Assembly (NCBI RefSeq): GCF_021283305.1
Contig: NZ_JAJSOK010000015.1
Span: 1-64,000, forward strand
Reading direction: 5' to 3'
Length of the DNA stretch: 64,000 nt
Source of the DNA: Pseudonocardia kujensis
GTDB taxonomy: Bacteria; Actinomycetota; Actinomycetes; Mycobacteriales; Pseudonocardiaceae
Position 1 is the stretch's first letter. Each line of letters begins with the position of its first letter. The notes below the pieces were generated by a model. The model searched no databases. It had not been told where the DNA came from and was given only the letters and a program-made list of their open reading frames with translations. The position numbers and the translations under genes are program-made. Below, in pieces: positions 1 to 8,211 of the stretch.

Positions 1-803
1 CCGCCGGTGGTCGACCCCGCTCGCGGCGCGTGCGCGGGTCCGGCCCCCGCGGGCGGGGGCACGCGCGGACCGCCGGCCGGCGGGGTGGGCGCCACGGGCG
101 ACGGACCGGGCGGCGGGCCCTGCCCGATCGTGGCCGGTCCCGGCGGCACGGGCGGGGTGGAGCCCGGGCCGGGGGTCACGGGCGGGGGCGGCGGCGGGGC
201 CGCGGGCATGCCCTGCCCGGCCACCCCGTAGCCCGCCGGCACGCCTTGCGCCGCGCCGTAGCCCGGGGGCACACCCCGCGCGGCAGGGAGTTCCCGCGGA
301 TACGGCGAGGGCGCGCCACCGGCCGGGCCCGCTCCGTCCTTCTCGTGCTCGACGACGCCGCGCGTCAGCCGTCCGACCAGGACCCCGGCCAGGGCGGCGC
401 CGGCGAGGAAGGCACCCGGGCGGCGGCGGGCCACCCGGCGGACCTCCTCGACCCGGGCGCCCGGCGCGCGGGCGCGCAGCCAGGACGCGAAGCGCTCGGC
501 CCGGTCCGCGGCCTCCTGCGCCAGGTCGGCCACGGGTCCACCGTCGGCCGACCCCGCCATCTGCCGGAGCTGGTCGGCGACGTCGCGCACGCCGTCGGCG
601 GCCTGACGCTGCGTCGAACCCGCCTGCTCCTGCAACCGGCCGCGCGCCTGGCCGAGGAGGTCCCTGGCCTGCCGGCGGGCCTCGCCGGCGACGTGGCGCG
701 CCTCGTCCGCAGCCGTACCGACGACCTGGCCGCCCGCCTCGGCGGCGGTGCGTCCGACCTCGGCGCCCTCGGTTCGGACGGTCTCGCTGGTGCTCTCCGT
801 CAC
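1..803 (-). CDS. Alanine-rich stress-type protein with one membrane segment (partial)
   Basis: The gene begins at GTG 803 behind a strong GGAAGGAG site and runs off the left edge without a stop, so its C-terminus is missing. The first ~110 residues are Ala/Arg/Glu/Gln-rich and look amphipathic, starting VTESTSETVRTEG. A short hydrophobic stretch (GAFLAGAALAGVLVGRL) follows near residue 145, then a Gly/Pro/Tyr-rich tail (PPGYGAAQGVPAGYG). This layout resembles actinobacterial nutrient-deprivation and DUF3618-like envelope stress proteins, but I cannot assign a family. It diverges from the formate dehydrogenase operon and has its own SigB-type promoter. Function unknown. Confidence 0.7.
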   Translation of the reverse strand, partial: MTESTSETVRTEGAEVGRTAAEAGGQVVGTAADEARHVAGEARRQARDLLGQARGRLQEQAGSTQRQAADGVRDVADQLRQMAGSADGGPVADLAQEAADRAERFASWLRARAPGARVEEVRRVARRRPGAFLAGAALAGVLVGRLTRGVVEHEKDGAGPAGGAPSPYPRELPAARGVPPGYGAAQGVPAGYGVAGQGMPAAPPPPPPVTPGPGSTPPVPPGPATIGQGPPPGPSPVAPTPPAGGPRVPPPAGAGPAHAPRAGSTTG

Positions 804-837
804 TGCCCGCTCCTTCCGTTCGGAGATGGCCGGGGCG

Positions 838-862
838 GTACCCGAGCCGGATCCGGGGACAC
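838..862 (-). promoter_or_regulatory. SigB/SigF-type promoter for the partial gene at 803
   Basis: On the minus strand GTGT (862-859), 15 nt and GGGTAC (843-838) match the actinobacterial SigB/SigF pattern GTTT-N14-16-GGGTAT. It lies 35 nt upstream of the GTG start. Confidence 0.5.
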
Positions 863-955
863 GCGACCGACGGCCCGTCGTCGACCAATCACCCGGACGG
901 CCCAGCCGCCGTCGCGGGCTGCCGATCGGGTGGCCCCGGGAAGATCCGCGCGACT

Positions 956-980
956 GTTTCGGCCGGGGCGACACGGGTAG
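956..980 (+). promoter_or_regulatory. SigB/SigF-type promoter for fdhABC
   Basis: GTTT (956-959), a 15-nt spacer and GGGTAG (975-980) give a close match to the SigB/SigF consensus. The box ends 27 nt before the fdhA ATG, leaving room for the AAGGGGG ribosome site. It suggests formate oxidation is switched on by the general-stress sigma factors. Confidence 0.65.
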
Positions 981-1007
981 TGACGCGGGAGGACGAAGGG
1001 GGACCGC

Positions 1008-4000
1008 ATGGGCGTGCGGACGTGGCTCGGGTCGATCGGGGCCTCGACGCCGTTGGGGTCGTGGCCGGTGTACCGGCAGCTCACGGGCGCCGACCGGCTC
1101 GGGCGGGGCGCCGCCGCGCAGTCGCCGCGGCACGTCGGCCTGCGCCCGCGGACCGCCTCTGCCGACCGTGTGGCCGGGTCGGTGTGCCCGTTCTGCGCCG
1201 TGGGCTGCGCGCAGAAGGTCTACGTGCGCGACGAGGAGGTCGTGCAGATCGAGGGCGACCCGGACTCCCCGATCTCACGCGGTCGCCTGTGCCCCAAGGG
1301 TTCCGCGAGCCTGCAGCTCGTGACCGGCCCGCAGCGGCTGGACAAGGTCCGCTACCGGGCGCCGTACGCCACCGAGTGGACCGAGCTGGACCTGCACGAG
1401 GCGATGGAGATGATCGCCGACCGGGTCGTCGCGGCGCGCGAGCGCGGCTGGCAGGAGCGCGACGCGCAGGGCAGGCGGCTGAACCGGACCGTCGGGCTGG
1501 CCGCCCTCGGCGGCGCCACGCTGGACAACGAGGAGAACTACCTCCTCAAGAAGCTGTTCACGGCCATGGGCGCGATCCAGATCGAGAACCAGGCCCGTAT
1601 TTGACACTCCGCCACGGTTCCCGGTCTGGGGACCTCCTTCGGTCGCGGCGGGGCGACGGACTACCAGCAGGACCTGGTGAACTCCGACTGCATCGTCATC
1701 ATGGGCTCGAACATGGCCGAGGCCCATCCGGTCGGGTTCCAGTGGGTGATGGAGGCGAAGGGCCGCGGCGCCCGGGTGATCCACATCGACCCGCGCTTCA
1801 CCCGCACCAGCGCGGTCGCGGACACCTACGTCCCGATCCGCGCGGGTTCGGACATCGCCTTCCTCGGCGGCGTGATCCGGTACGTCCTGGACAACGACCT
1901 CGACTTCCGCGAGTACGTCGCGGCGTACACGAACGCGTCGTTCCTGGTGAGCGAGGACTTCGCCGACACCGAGGACCTCGACGGGCTGTTCTCCGGCTAC
2001 GACCCGCGGACCGGCGCCTACGAGCGCGACAGCTGGTACTACGAGGGCACGGAGCCGCCCCGGGACGACGACGGCAGCCGCGCCAAGACCTTCAGCGAGC
2101 CGTTCCAGGCGGGGGCGAGCGGCGCCGGCGTCGCCGGGGCGCACCTCGCCGAGCGGGACCCCACGCTGCAACACCCGCGGTGCGTCTTCCAGGTCCTCAA
2201 GCGACACTTCGCCCGCTACACGCCCGAGATGGTGGAGCGGGTCTGCGGCACGCCGCAGGAGCAGTTCCTCGACGTCTGCCGCGCCTGGACGACGAACTCG
2301 AACCGCGACCGGACCACCGCGCTGGTCTACAGCGTGGGTTGGACCCAGCACAGCGTGGGCGCGCAGTACATCCGCGCGGGTGCCATCCTCCAGCTGCTGC
2401 TGGGCAACATCGGCCGTCCCGGTGGCGGCGTGTTCGCGCTGCGCGGCCATGCGAGCATCCAGGGCTCCACGGACATCCCGACGCTGTTCAACCTGCTGCC
2501 CGGATATCTGGCGATGCCGAACGTGGCGCACACCGACCTGGACGCGTGGATGGCCGACCAGCGCACGGGCGGGCACAAGGGCTACGGCTACGACGTCGAC
2601 GCCTACATGGTCTCCCTGCTCAAGGAGTACTTCGGCGACGCGGCCACGCCGGAGAACGACTTCGGCTTCGACTGGCTGCCGCGGATCGACGGCGACCACG
2701 GCACCTACCGCACGGTCATGGACATGATCGACGGCAAGGTGTCCGGCTACTTCGTCCTCGGCCAGAACCCCGCCGTCGGCTCCGCGCACGGCAGGCTCCA
2801 GCGGCTCGGCATGGCCAACCTGGACTGGCTGGTCGTGCGGGACCTCAACGAGATCGAGACGGCGACCTTCTGGCGGGACTCGCCGGAGATCGAGACCGGG
2901 GAGATCGTCCCCGAGCGGTGCCGCACCGAGGTGTTCCTGATGCCCGCGGCCTCGCACGTGGAGAAGGAGGGCACGTTCACCCAGACCCAGCGGATGCTGC
3001 AGTGGCGCACGAAGGCCGTGGAGCCGAGCGGGGACCGGCGCTCCGAGCTGTGGTTCGCCTACCACCTGGGCCGGTTGGTCCGGGAGCGGCTGGCCGGGTC
3101 CACCCGGGAGCGGGACCAGCCGATGCTGAACCTGGCGTGGGACTACGCGACCGAGGGTGGCCACGACGGCACCGGGGAGTGGGTCGAGCCGTCCGCGGAC
3201 GACGTGCTGCGGCGGATCAACGGGTACGACCTCACCACCGGCGACCTGCTGCCGGACTACCTGGGGCTCAAGGCCGACGGCAGCACCTCCTGCGGGTGCT
3301 GGATCTACAGCGGCGTCTACGCCGAGGGCGTCAACCAGGCCGCCCGCCGCAAATCGCACACCGAGCAGGGGCCCTACGACGCCGAGTGGGGCTGGACGTG
3401 GCCGATGAACCGGCGAGTGCTCTACAACCGGGCCTCCGCGGACCCGGAGGGCCGGCCCTGGAGCGAGCGGAAGAAGCTCGTCTGGTGGGACGCGGACGAG
3501 GGCGCATGGACCGGCTACGACATCCCCGACTTCCCGCGGAACACCCCGCCGGGGCACCGGCCGCCCGAGGACGCGACCGGCCCCGAGGCCCTGTCCGGCG
3601 ACGACCCGTTCATCATGCAGCCCGACGGGAAGGCCTGGCTGTTCGCCCCGCACGGCCTGCTCGACGGGCCGCTGCCCACCCACTACGAGCCGCACGAGTC
3701 GCCGGTGCGCAACCCGTTGTACGGGCAGCAGGGCAACCCGACGCGCAAGGTGTACGGCCGGCCGGACAACCCGTCGAACCCGGCGCCGCCCGAGGCGGGC
3801 AGCGAGGTCTTCCCGTACGTCCTCACCGCGGCACGGCTGACGGAGCACCACACGGCGGGCGGGATGAGCCGGCAGCTGCCGTACCTGTCCGAGCTGCAGC
3901 CCGCGCTGTTCGTGGAGGTGTCGCCGGAGCTCGCCCGCGAGCGCGGGCTCACGCACCTCGGCGACGCGCACGTCGTCACGAGCCGTTCGGCGGTGCAGGC

Positions 4001-4325
4001 CCGGGTGGTGGTGACGGACCGGATGGCACCGCTGCGGATCGACGGTCGCGTGGTGCACCAGGTCTGGCTGCCGTACCACTTCGGACACACCGGTCTGGTG
4101 TCCGGCGACGTCGTCAACGACCTGTTCGGCGTGGTCGAGGACTCCAACGTGTTCATCCAGGAGAGCAAGGTCGCGACCTGCGACGTCCGGCCCGGCCCGC
4201 GCCCGCGCGGACCGGCGCTGCGGGCCCTGCTCGACGAGGTGCGGGCCGCCGCCGGGATCACCGTGGAGACGGGGACCCGGATCGCCACGGCCCCCGGCGT
4301 GGCGCACACCGAGGAGGGTTCATGA
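1008..4325 (+). CDS. fdhA: Formate dehydrogenase alpha subunit, selenocysteine-containing
   Basis: This is the catalytic subunit of a molybdo/tungsto-bis-MGD formate dehydrogenase, which oxidises formate to CO2. It is 1105 residues when the in-frame TGA at 1602-1604 is read as selenocysteine 199. The N-terminal [4Fe-4S] ligands are C60, C63, C67 and C95 (VCPFCAVGC...RLCPKGS). The Sec context IENQARI-U-HSATVPGLG is that of the actinobacterial Sec-type enzyme, and the protein stays homologous after the TGA. No twin-arginine signal is visible at the N-terminus, so a cytoplasmic catalytic side is inferred. The start is ATG 1008 behind AAGGGGG. It overlaps fdhB by ATGA. A conventional gene caller would split it or call it broken. 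Confidence 0.93.
1602..1634 (+). promoter_or_regulatory. SECIS element directing selenocysteine insertion
   Basis: Directly after the TGA, GGTTCCC (1616-1622) pairs with GGGGACC (1628-1634) to form a 7-bp stem, including one G-U pair, with loop GGTCT (1623-1627). The E. coli fdhF SECIS has the same GGUCU apical loop, and from memory its first loop G is also the 22nd base counted from the U of UGA. The match implies that SelB, SelC and SelA exist elsewhere in the genome. Confidence 0.88.
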
Positions 4326-5356
4326 ACCGGCTGTACGGGCCGCTCGACGACGTGGCGGGTGACGCCGGGCACGTGGAGCACCCACCGCGCGTCGGCTTCT
4401 TCACCGACACCTCGGTGTGCATCGGCTGCAAGGCGTGCGAGGTGGCCTGCAAGGAGTGGAACGCGGTCCCCGAGGACGGCCTCGACCTGCTCGGCATGTC
4501 CTTCGACAACACCGGGATGCTCGGGGCGGACTCGTGGCGGCACGTCGCGTTCGTCGAGCAGCCGCGGCGGACGGCGCACCAGGACCCCGCGTTCGCGGGC
4601 CTGCCCACCGGCCCGAGCGGGATCCCGGAGACGGCGGGCGCGGTCGAGCCGCGGCTCGAGGCCGCGCCGCGCGGCGGATCGGAGCTGGGCACGAACCCGC
4701 TCCCGCCGGGCGGCCCGGAGCCGCAGGAGCTGGGCATGCCCGGCTTCTCCCGGCCGGGGGACCTCACCGGGCCCGAGAGCCGGACCGACTTCCGGTGGCT
4801 GATGGCATCGGACGTCTGCAAGCACTGCACGCACGCCGGCTGCCTCGACGTCTGCCCGACCGGCGCGCTGTTCCGTACCGAGTTCGGCACGGTGGTGGTG
4901 CAGCAGGACCTCTGCAACGGCTGCGGGTACTGCGTCTCCGGCTGCCCCTACGGCGTGATCGACCGGCGGCAGCACGACGGCCGGGCCAACAAGTGCACAC
5001 TCTGCTACGACCGCCTCGGCGACGGCCTGGAGCCGGCCTGCGCCAAGGCGTGCCCGACCGACTCCATCCAGTTCGGCGAGCTCGACGAGCTGCGCGAGCG
5101 CGCCGACCGCAGGCTCGCCCAGCTGCACGACCTCGGGGTGTCCGAGGCGCGGCTGTACGGGCGCGACCCGGACGACGGCGTCGGCGGCGACGGCGCGTTC
5201 TTCCTCCTGCTCGACGAGCCGGAGGTGTACGGCCTGCCGCCGGACCCGCACGTCCCGACCCGGGACGCGCCCTCGATGTGGAAGCGGGCGGGCCAGGCAG
5301 CGGCGGCGTTCCTGCTGGCGGGCGCGGCGGCGTTCCTGGCGGGAGGTCGGCGGTGA
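4322..5356 (+). CDS. fdhB: Formate dehydrogenase beta subunit, iron-sulfur electron transfer protein
   Basis: This 344-residue ferredoxin-like subunit would carry electrons from FdhA to the membrane subunit. Four cysteine clusters are visible: CIGCKACEVAC near residue 36, CKHCTHAGCLDVCP, CNGCGYCVSGCP, and CTLCYDRL with its partner CAKACP. A Pro/Gly-rich insert of about 90 residues separates the first and second clusters. A C-terminal hydrophobic helix (AAAAFLLAGAAAFLAGG) could anchor it in the membrane, as in E. coli FdnH. It overlaps fdhA by ATGA and fdhC by GTGA, so translation of all three genes is probably coupled. Confidence 0.92.
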   Translation: MNRLYGPLDDVAGDAGHVEHPPRVGFFTDTSVCIGCKACEVACKEWNAVPEDGLDLLGMSFDNTGMLGADSWRHVAFVEQPRRTAHQDPAFAGLPTGPSGIPETAGAVEPRLEAAPRGGSELGTNPLPPGGPEPQELGMPGFSRPGDLTGPESRTDFRWLMASDVCKHCTHAGCLDVCPTGALFRTEFGTVVVQQDLCNGCGYCVSGCPYGVIDRRQHDGRANKCTLCYDRLGDGLEPACAKACPTDSIQFGELDELRERADRRLAQLHDLGVSEARLYGRDPDDGVGGDGAFFLLLDEPEVYGLPPDPHVPTRDAPSMWKRAGQAAAAFLLAGAAAFLAGGRR

Positions 5357-6459
5357 CCGGGCCCGATCCGGCGGAGCTGCCCAGCGACGCGGGCGGCAGC
5401 GCCGCGCGGTCCGCGGAGATGTTCCAGGGCATCGGCCGGCGGCCCCGTCGTCGCGGTGGCGGTCGCGGTGGTGGTCGCGGTGCCGGTCGTGGAGGTGGTG
5501 GTCGTGGCGGTCGTGGGGAACCGACCGTCGTGCCCGAGGCGGAGTTCCGCTCGTACTACGGGCGGCCGGTGCTCAAGGCGCCGGTATGGGAGTGGAAGAT
5601 CGCGGCCTACCTGTTCTGCGGTGGGCTGGCCGCGGGCGCGTCGGTCGTCGCCGCGGGCGCCGACCTCACCGGGCGGCCCGCGCTGCGACGGTCGAGCCGG
5701 CTCGGCTCCCTGGGCGGGCTGCTGGCGAGCCTGTACTTCCTGGTCTCGGACCTGGGCCGGCCCGCGCGCTTCCACCACATGCTGCGGGTGCTCAAGCCGA
5801 CCTCGCCGATGAGCGTGGGGACGTGGATCCTCAGCGCGTTCGGCGCCGGTGCGGGCGCGGCCGCCGTCGCCGAGGTGGTGCCCCGCCGGTGGCGTGGCAC
5901 CTGGCCGGCCCGGCTGCTGGGCCGGCTGGCTCGGCCACTGGGGGTCAGCGCAGCCGCGACGGCCCCCGGGGTGGCGTCGTACACCGCGGTCCTGTTGTCG
6001 CACACCGCCGTTCCCGGGTGGAACGAGGTGCGCGACGAGCTGCCCTTCGTCTTCGTCGGGTCCGCGGCGGCCAGCGGGGGCGGCTTCGGCATGCTCTGTG
6101 CGCCGGTCGCCGAGGCGGGCCCCGCGCGGGTGTTCGCAGCGGTCGGGGCGGCGGGCGAGATCGTGGCGGCGCGCGTGATGGAGCACCGGCTCGGCCTCGT
6201 CGGCGAGGTGTACCGGGAGGGGCACGTCGGCCGGCTGCGGAAGGCCTCGGAGGCGTTGACGGCGGCGGGTCTCGCCGGGACGCTCCTGGTCGCCCACCGG
6301 AGCCGGGCCGGCGCCGCGGCCTCGGGCATCGCCCTGCTCGCGGGCAGTGCGCTGCAGCGCTTCGGCGTGTTCGAGGCGGGCGTGGCCTCCACGAAGGACC
6401 CGAAGTACGTCGTGGTCCCGCAGCGGGAGCGGGTGGACGCGAGGACCGCGCCCTCCTGA
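5353..6459 (+). CDS. Formate dehydrogenase membrane subunit, NrfD/PsrC-like
   Basis: This 368-residue polytopic protein belongs to the NrfD/PsrC family of haem-free quinone-reactive subunits. It replaces the cytochrome b gamma subunit of FdnGHI-type enzymes. The hydrophobic part starts near residue 75 (WEWKIAAYLFCGGLAAGAS) and has about eight predicted spans, with the conserved-looking FLVSDLGRPARFHHMLRVLKPTSPMS loop quoted here only by its start and end: FLVSDLGRP and PTSPMS. It starts at GTG 5353 inside the fdhB stop. Residues ~28-55 are almost only Arg and Gly, encoded by imperfect GGTGGTCGCGGT repeats (5447-5520). That extension may be a lineage-specific expansion. Confidence 0.85.
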   Translation: MTGPDPAELPSDAGGSAARSAEMFQGIGRRPRRRGGGRGGGRGAGRGGGGRGGRGEPTVVPEAEFRSYYGRPVLKAPVWEWKIAAYLFCGGLAAGASVVAAGADLTGRPALRRSSRLGSLGGLLASLYFLVSDLGRPARFHHMLRVLKPTSPMSVGTWILSAFGAGAGAAAVAEVVPRRWRGTWPARLLGRLARPLGVSAAATAPGVASYTAVLLSHTAVPGWNEVRDELPFVFVGSAAASGGGFGMLCAPVAEAGPARVFAAVGAAGEIVAARVMEHRLGLVGEVYREGHVGRLRKASEALTAAGLAGTLLVAHRSRAGAAASGIALLAGSALQRFGVFEAGVASTKDPKYVVVPQRERVDARTAPS

Positions 6460-6481
6460 GCCCGGAGGCGGTCTTGTGCCC

Positions 6482-6753
6482 CGTTTTGGATCCATAACGC
6501 TCTCAGAAGCGACCTTCCGCCCCGTCATGGATCCATAACGCGTGCAGAGGTGGTCCTTGGAGAGCGTTATGGAGCCATAACGCCCTCAGTGGTGGCCTTC
6601 TGAGGCGTTATGGATCCATAGCGCTCTCGGGCGGGGCCTTCTGGCGCGTTATGGAGCCATGACGCGCTCAGGACCCATGAGAGGCAGCCTTCGGGTGCGT
6701 GGTGGAGCATGACGCCTTCGCAGGGCGCTCTCGGGTGCGTCGTGGATCCAGCG
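6482..6753. repeat. Tandem palindromic repeat array 1, seven units of about 41 bp
   Basis: Seven copies of the palindrome CGTTATGGATCCATAACG or decayed versions start at 6482, 6523, 6565, 6606, 6647, 6698 and 6738. Spacing is 40-42 bp except one step of 51. The ~23-nt linkers are also related (CTCAG...CCTTC) and one contains its own CCTCAG/CTGAGG stem. Copies are cleanest at the left and degrade to the right. The array fills the gap between the convergent fdhC (+) and the STAS gene (-). No ORF is supported here. Confidence 0.85.
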
Positions 6754-6771
6754 TGACAGCGGACGACGGGG

Positions 6772-7152
6772 TCAGAGGGCGCGCAGAGCGGTGTCCAGGG
6801 TCGGGTAGCGGCTCATCCGTCCCACGAGCTGTCGCGCGGGCAGGGCAAGGTGCCCCGCGACCGCGTCGAACCCCACGAGGTGCAGGCCCAGTCCGTGGCG
6901 TGCCGCGGTGCGAGCCGCGGGGGCGAGCGTCTCGACGGCGGACGCGTCGGCCGGTTCGACCGCGCTCAGGTCCAGGACAATGTGCCGCGTCGACGCGCTG
7001 CCGACGTGGCGGAGCCGGGTCCGCGCGTCGACCAGCCGGACGAGGCGGGTGGCGACGACCGGGTCGAGCACCCCCTCGACGGCGATGACGTGCACGTCCG
7101 GTCGGCGGCCGGAGATCGCCGATCGGCCGGGCCGGATCGGGGCGGCCACCAC
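6772..7152 (-). CDS. STAS-domain protein, anti-anti-sigma-like
   Basis: This 126-residue protein has the STAS fold pattern (HVIAVEGVLDPVVATRLVRL...RHIVLDLSAVEPADASAVETLA). Such proteins bind or antagonise RsbW-type anti-sigma kinases. The usual phosphoacceptor context DSxG is replaced by PADASA, where a Ser is still present. GTG 7152 was chosen because AGGAAGGAG lies about 11 nt upstream; GTG 7149 is equally possible. It sits alone and is oriented away from the divergent motif pair at 7256-7302. Confidence 0.7.
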   Translation of the reverse strand: MVAAPIRPGRSAISGRRPDVHVIAVEGVLDPVVATRLVRLVDARTRLRHVGSASTRHIVLDLSAVEPADASAVETLAPAARTAARHGLGLHLVGFDAVAGHLALPARQLVGRMSRYPTLDTALRAL

Positions 7153-7255
7153 ACCTACGACTGCTCCTTCCTCGTGTCCACCGGTCGCGTTCCCGTGGCG
7201 GAGTGCGTTCAGGCGTCGATCGGGTAGCCCGTGGCCGACACGATCCGTGGCGCTC

Positions 7256-7302
7256 AATCTGCATCTTGCACTACAGATATCTGTACCGCACGATGGAGAT
7301 AT
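7256..7302. promoter_or_regulatory. Divergent pair of a 21-22 bp motif shared with the hsp20 upstream region
   Basis: A motif beginning CTGTAGTGCAAGATGCAG reads on the minus strand (7276-7256). A second copy, CTGTACCGCACGATGGAG followed by ATAT, reads on the plus strand (7281-7302). The two meet at AGATATCT. A third copy lies at 16077-16098. Each points at a gene start 69-105 nt downstream: the STAS gene, the 56-aa gene and hsp20. It is either an activator site or an unusual promoter; the class is unknown. Confidence 0.55.
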
Positions 7303-7370
7303 GTCGAGTGCCGGGTGGAGAACCGCGACGCGCCGGTCCGCCACCCGCCCGTCCTCACCGGAGGTTCGCG

Positions 7371-7541
7371 ATGCCCGTCGACCGCCACCGCAGTCCTGCC
7401 CCGTTCTCGACCACGGCCGCCCCCGAACCCGCCGTGCCGCCCGCGAGTGCGACGCGCCCCGAGCGTCCCGCGACGCCCTTCGCAGACCCGCCCACCCTCC
7501 GCGCCCTCGAGTCGCTGCACGGGGACGGTGCCGATGCGTGA
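7371..7541 (+). CDS. Small Ala/Pro-rich protein of unknown function
   Basis: The 56-residue product starts at ATG 7371 behind a good GGAGG site (7361). It is rich in Ala, Pro and Thr and has no recognisable domain. Its stop overlaps the start of the next gene, so the two are probably co-translated. The plus-strand copy of the divergent motif lies 69 nt upstream. I do not recognise the family. Confidence 0.5.
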   Translation: MPVDRHRSPAPFSTTAAPEPAVPPASATRPERPATPFADPPTLRALESLHGDGADA

Positions 7542-7743
7542 GGAGTCGACGCCCCACCACGGGACGGGTGCTCCGGTCGGCTACGGCCGGTGCGGTGCCT
7601 GCGGGCACGTGAAGGTGCTCGACGAGCGCGGCCACCCCTTCCCGCACAACCGCTTCCGCTTCCGCCGCCGGCTTCGCGTCCAGCGCTGCCCCGGCGAGCA
7701 CGCCGCGGCGACCCCGCTCGCCCCACTGGCCGAGGCGGGCTGA
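7534..7743 (+). CDS. Small zinc-ribbon-like protein
   Basis: The 69-residue protein contains CGACGH near residue 21 and a further Cys at RCPGEH, a spacing compatible with a small zinc site. It is followed by a basic stretch (NRFRFRRRLRVQR). The ATG at 7534 overlaps the previous stop by 8 nt. Function unknown. The Cys pair and the basic patch would fit nucleic-acid binding, but that is inference only. Confidence 0.5.
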   Translation: MREESTPHHGTGAPVGYGRCGACGHVKVLDERGHPFPHNRFRFRRRLRVQRCPGEHAAATPLAPLAEAG

Positions 7744-7844
7744 ACGGGAGCCGTGACGCCCGCGCGGCTGCGCCCACTTCCTTGCCGAGGCGGCAAGGGA
7801 ACCTGCCGCTGGCGCCGTGCCACGCGCACTGTCGCCCCCGGAGC

Positions 7845-8138
7845 GGGGGCCGGGCGGAGGTCCGCGGGTACGGCGGCGAGGTGCTGACCGGCGAGGTCGC
7901 CCACGCGGCGGCGCCCCTGACGGACGAGGCGGCGGAGCAGCTGGCCGCGCGCGACGCGGCCGTCGTGCACGGCCGGGTCGAGTCGCTGGAGGTCGTCGAC
8001 GACCGGCTCGTCGCGGTGCGGCTCGCCGACGGCCGGAGCGTCCCGCGAGGCCCTCGCACTCGCCACGCAGAGGGCGGGGCGGGCTCGGACCAGCGGGTCG
8101 CGGCGCTGGTGGCGGGGGACCGCAGGCACGGCTTGTGA
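7845..8138 (+). pseudogene. Remnant of a thioredoxin-reductase-like FAD oxidoreductase
   Basis: The frame reads AEVRGYGGEVLTGEV and then jumps directly to LTDEAAEQLAARDAAVVHG and LEVVDDRLVAVRLADG. In intact actinobacterial TrxR-like proteins these blocks are separated by more than 100 residues, including the CxxC and NAD regions. The GxGxxG FAD motif is absent upstream, and the reading frame shifts near 8045 (REALALATQR continues in another frame). I read this as a dead gene with a large internal deletion. The family call is from memory of the conserved blocks. Confidence 0.55.
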
Positions 8139-8148
8139 CCGAGGTCAC
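8135..8148. promoter_or_regulatory. Perfect inverted repeat GTGACC-GA-GGTCAC
   Basis: Six-base arms with a two-base centre form an operator-like dyad 64 nt upstream of the PPOX-family gene at 8212. The binding protein is unknown. Confidence 0.4.
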
Positions 8149-8161
8149 CCAAGGCCAAGTA

Positions 8162-8177
8162 AGGGCTTTCGGCCCCT
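8162..8177. promoter_or_regulatory. DosR/DevR-box-like palindrome
   Basis: AGGGCTTTCGGCCCCT resembles the mycobacterial DosR (DevR) box, GGGACTNNNGTCCC type. It lies 35 nt upstream of a pyridoxamine-phosphate-oxidase-like gene, a family that includes DosR-regulon members in mycobacteria. The match is partial (GGGC/GCCC instead of GGAC/GTCC). Confidence 0.35.
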
Positions 8178-8211
8178 GCCGCACGATCGGTCGGTAGCGA
8201 GAATCGCTGAT

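Noticed and set aside
1008..1604. Truncated fdhA pseudogene ending at the TGA at 1602
   Set aside because: The TGA sits at the conserved Sec position, a SECIS hairpin follows, and homology continues in frame to 4325.
1275..4307. Long minus-strand ORF of about 1000 codons opposite fdhA
   Set aside because: It is a shadow of high-GC coding sequence with no homology, and its composition is that of an antisense frame. Similar long shadows opposite most genes were also ignored.
6482..6753. CRISPR array
   Set aside because: Linkers between the palindromes are similar to one another, unit copies decay strongly, and no cas genes are present.
7256..7302. NrdR box (the centre ACAGATATCTGT resembles one)
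   Set aside because: Only one box-like centre is present, the flanking bases do not fit, and no nrd genes are near.
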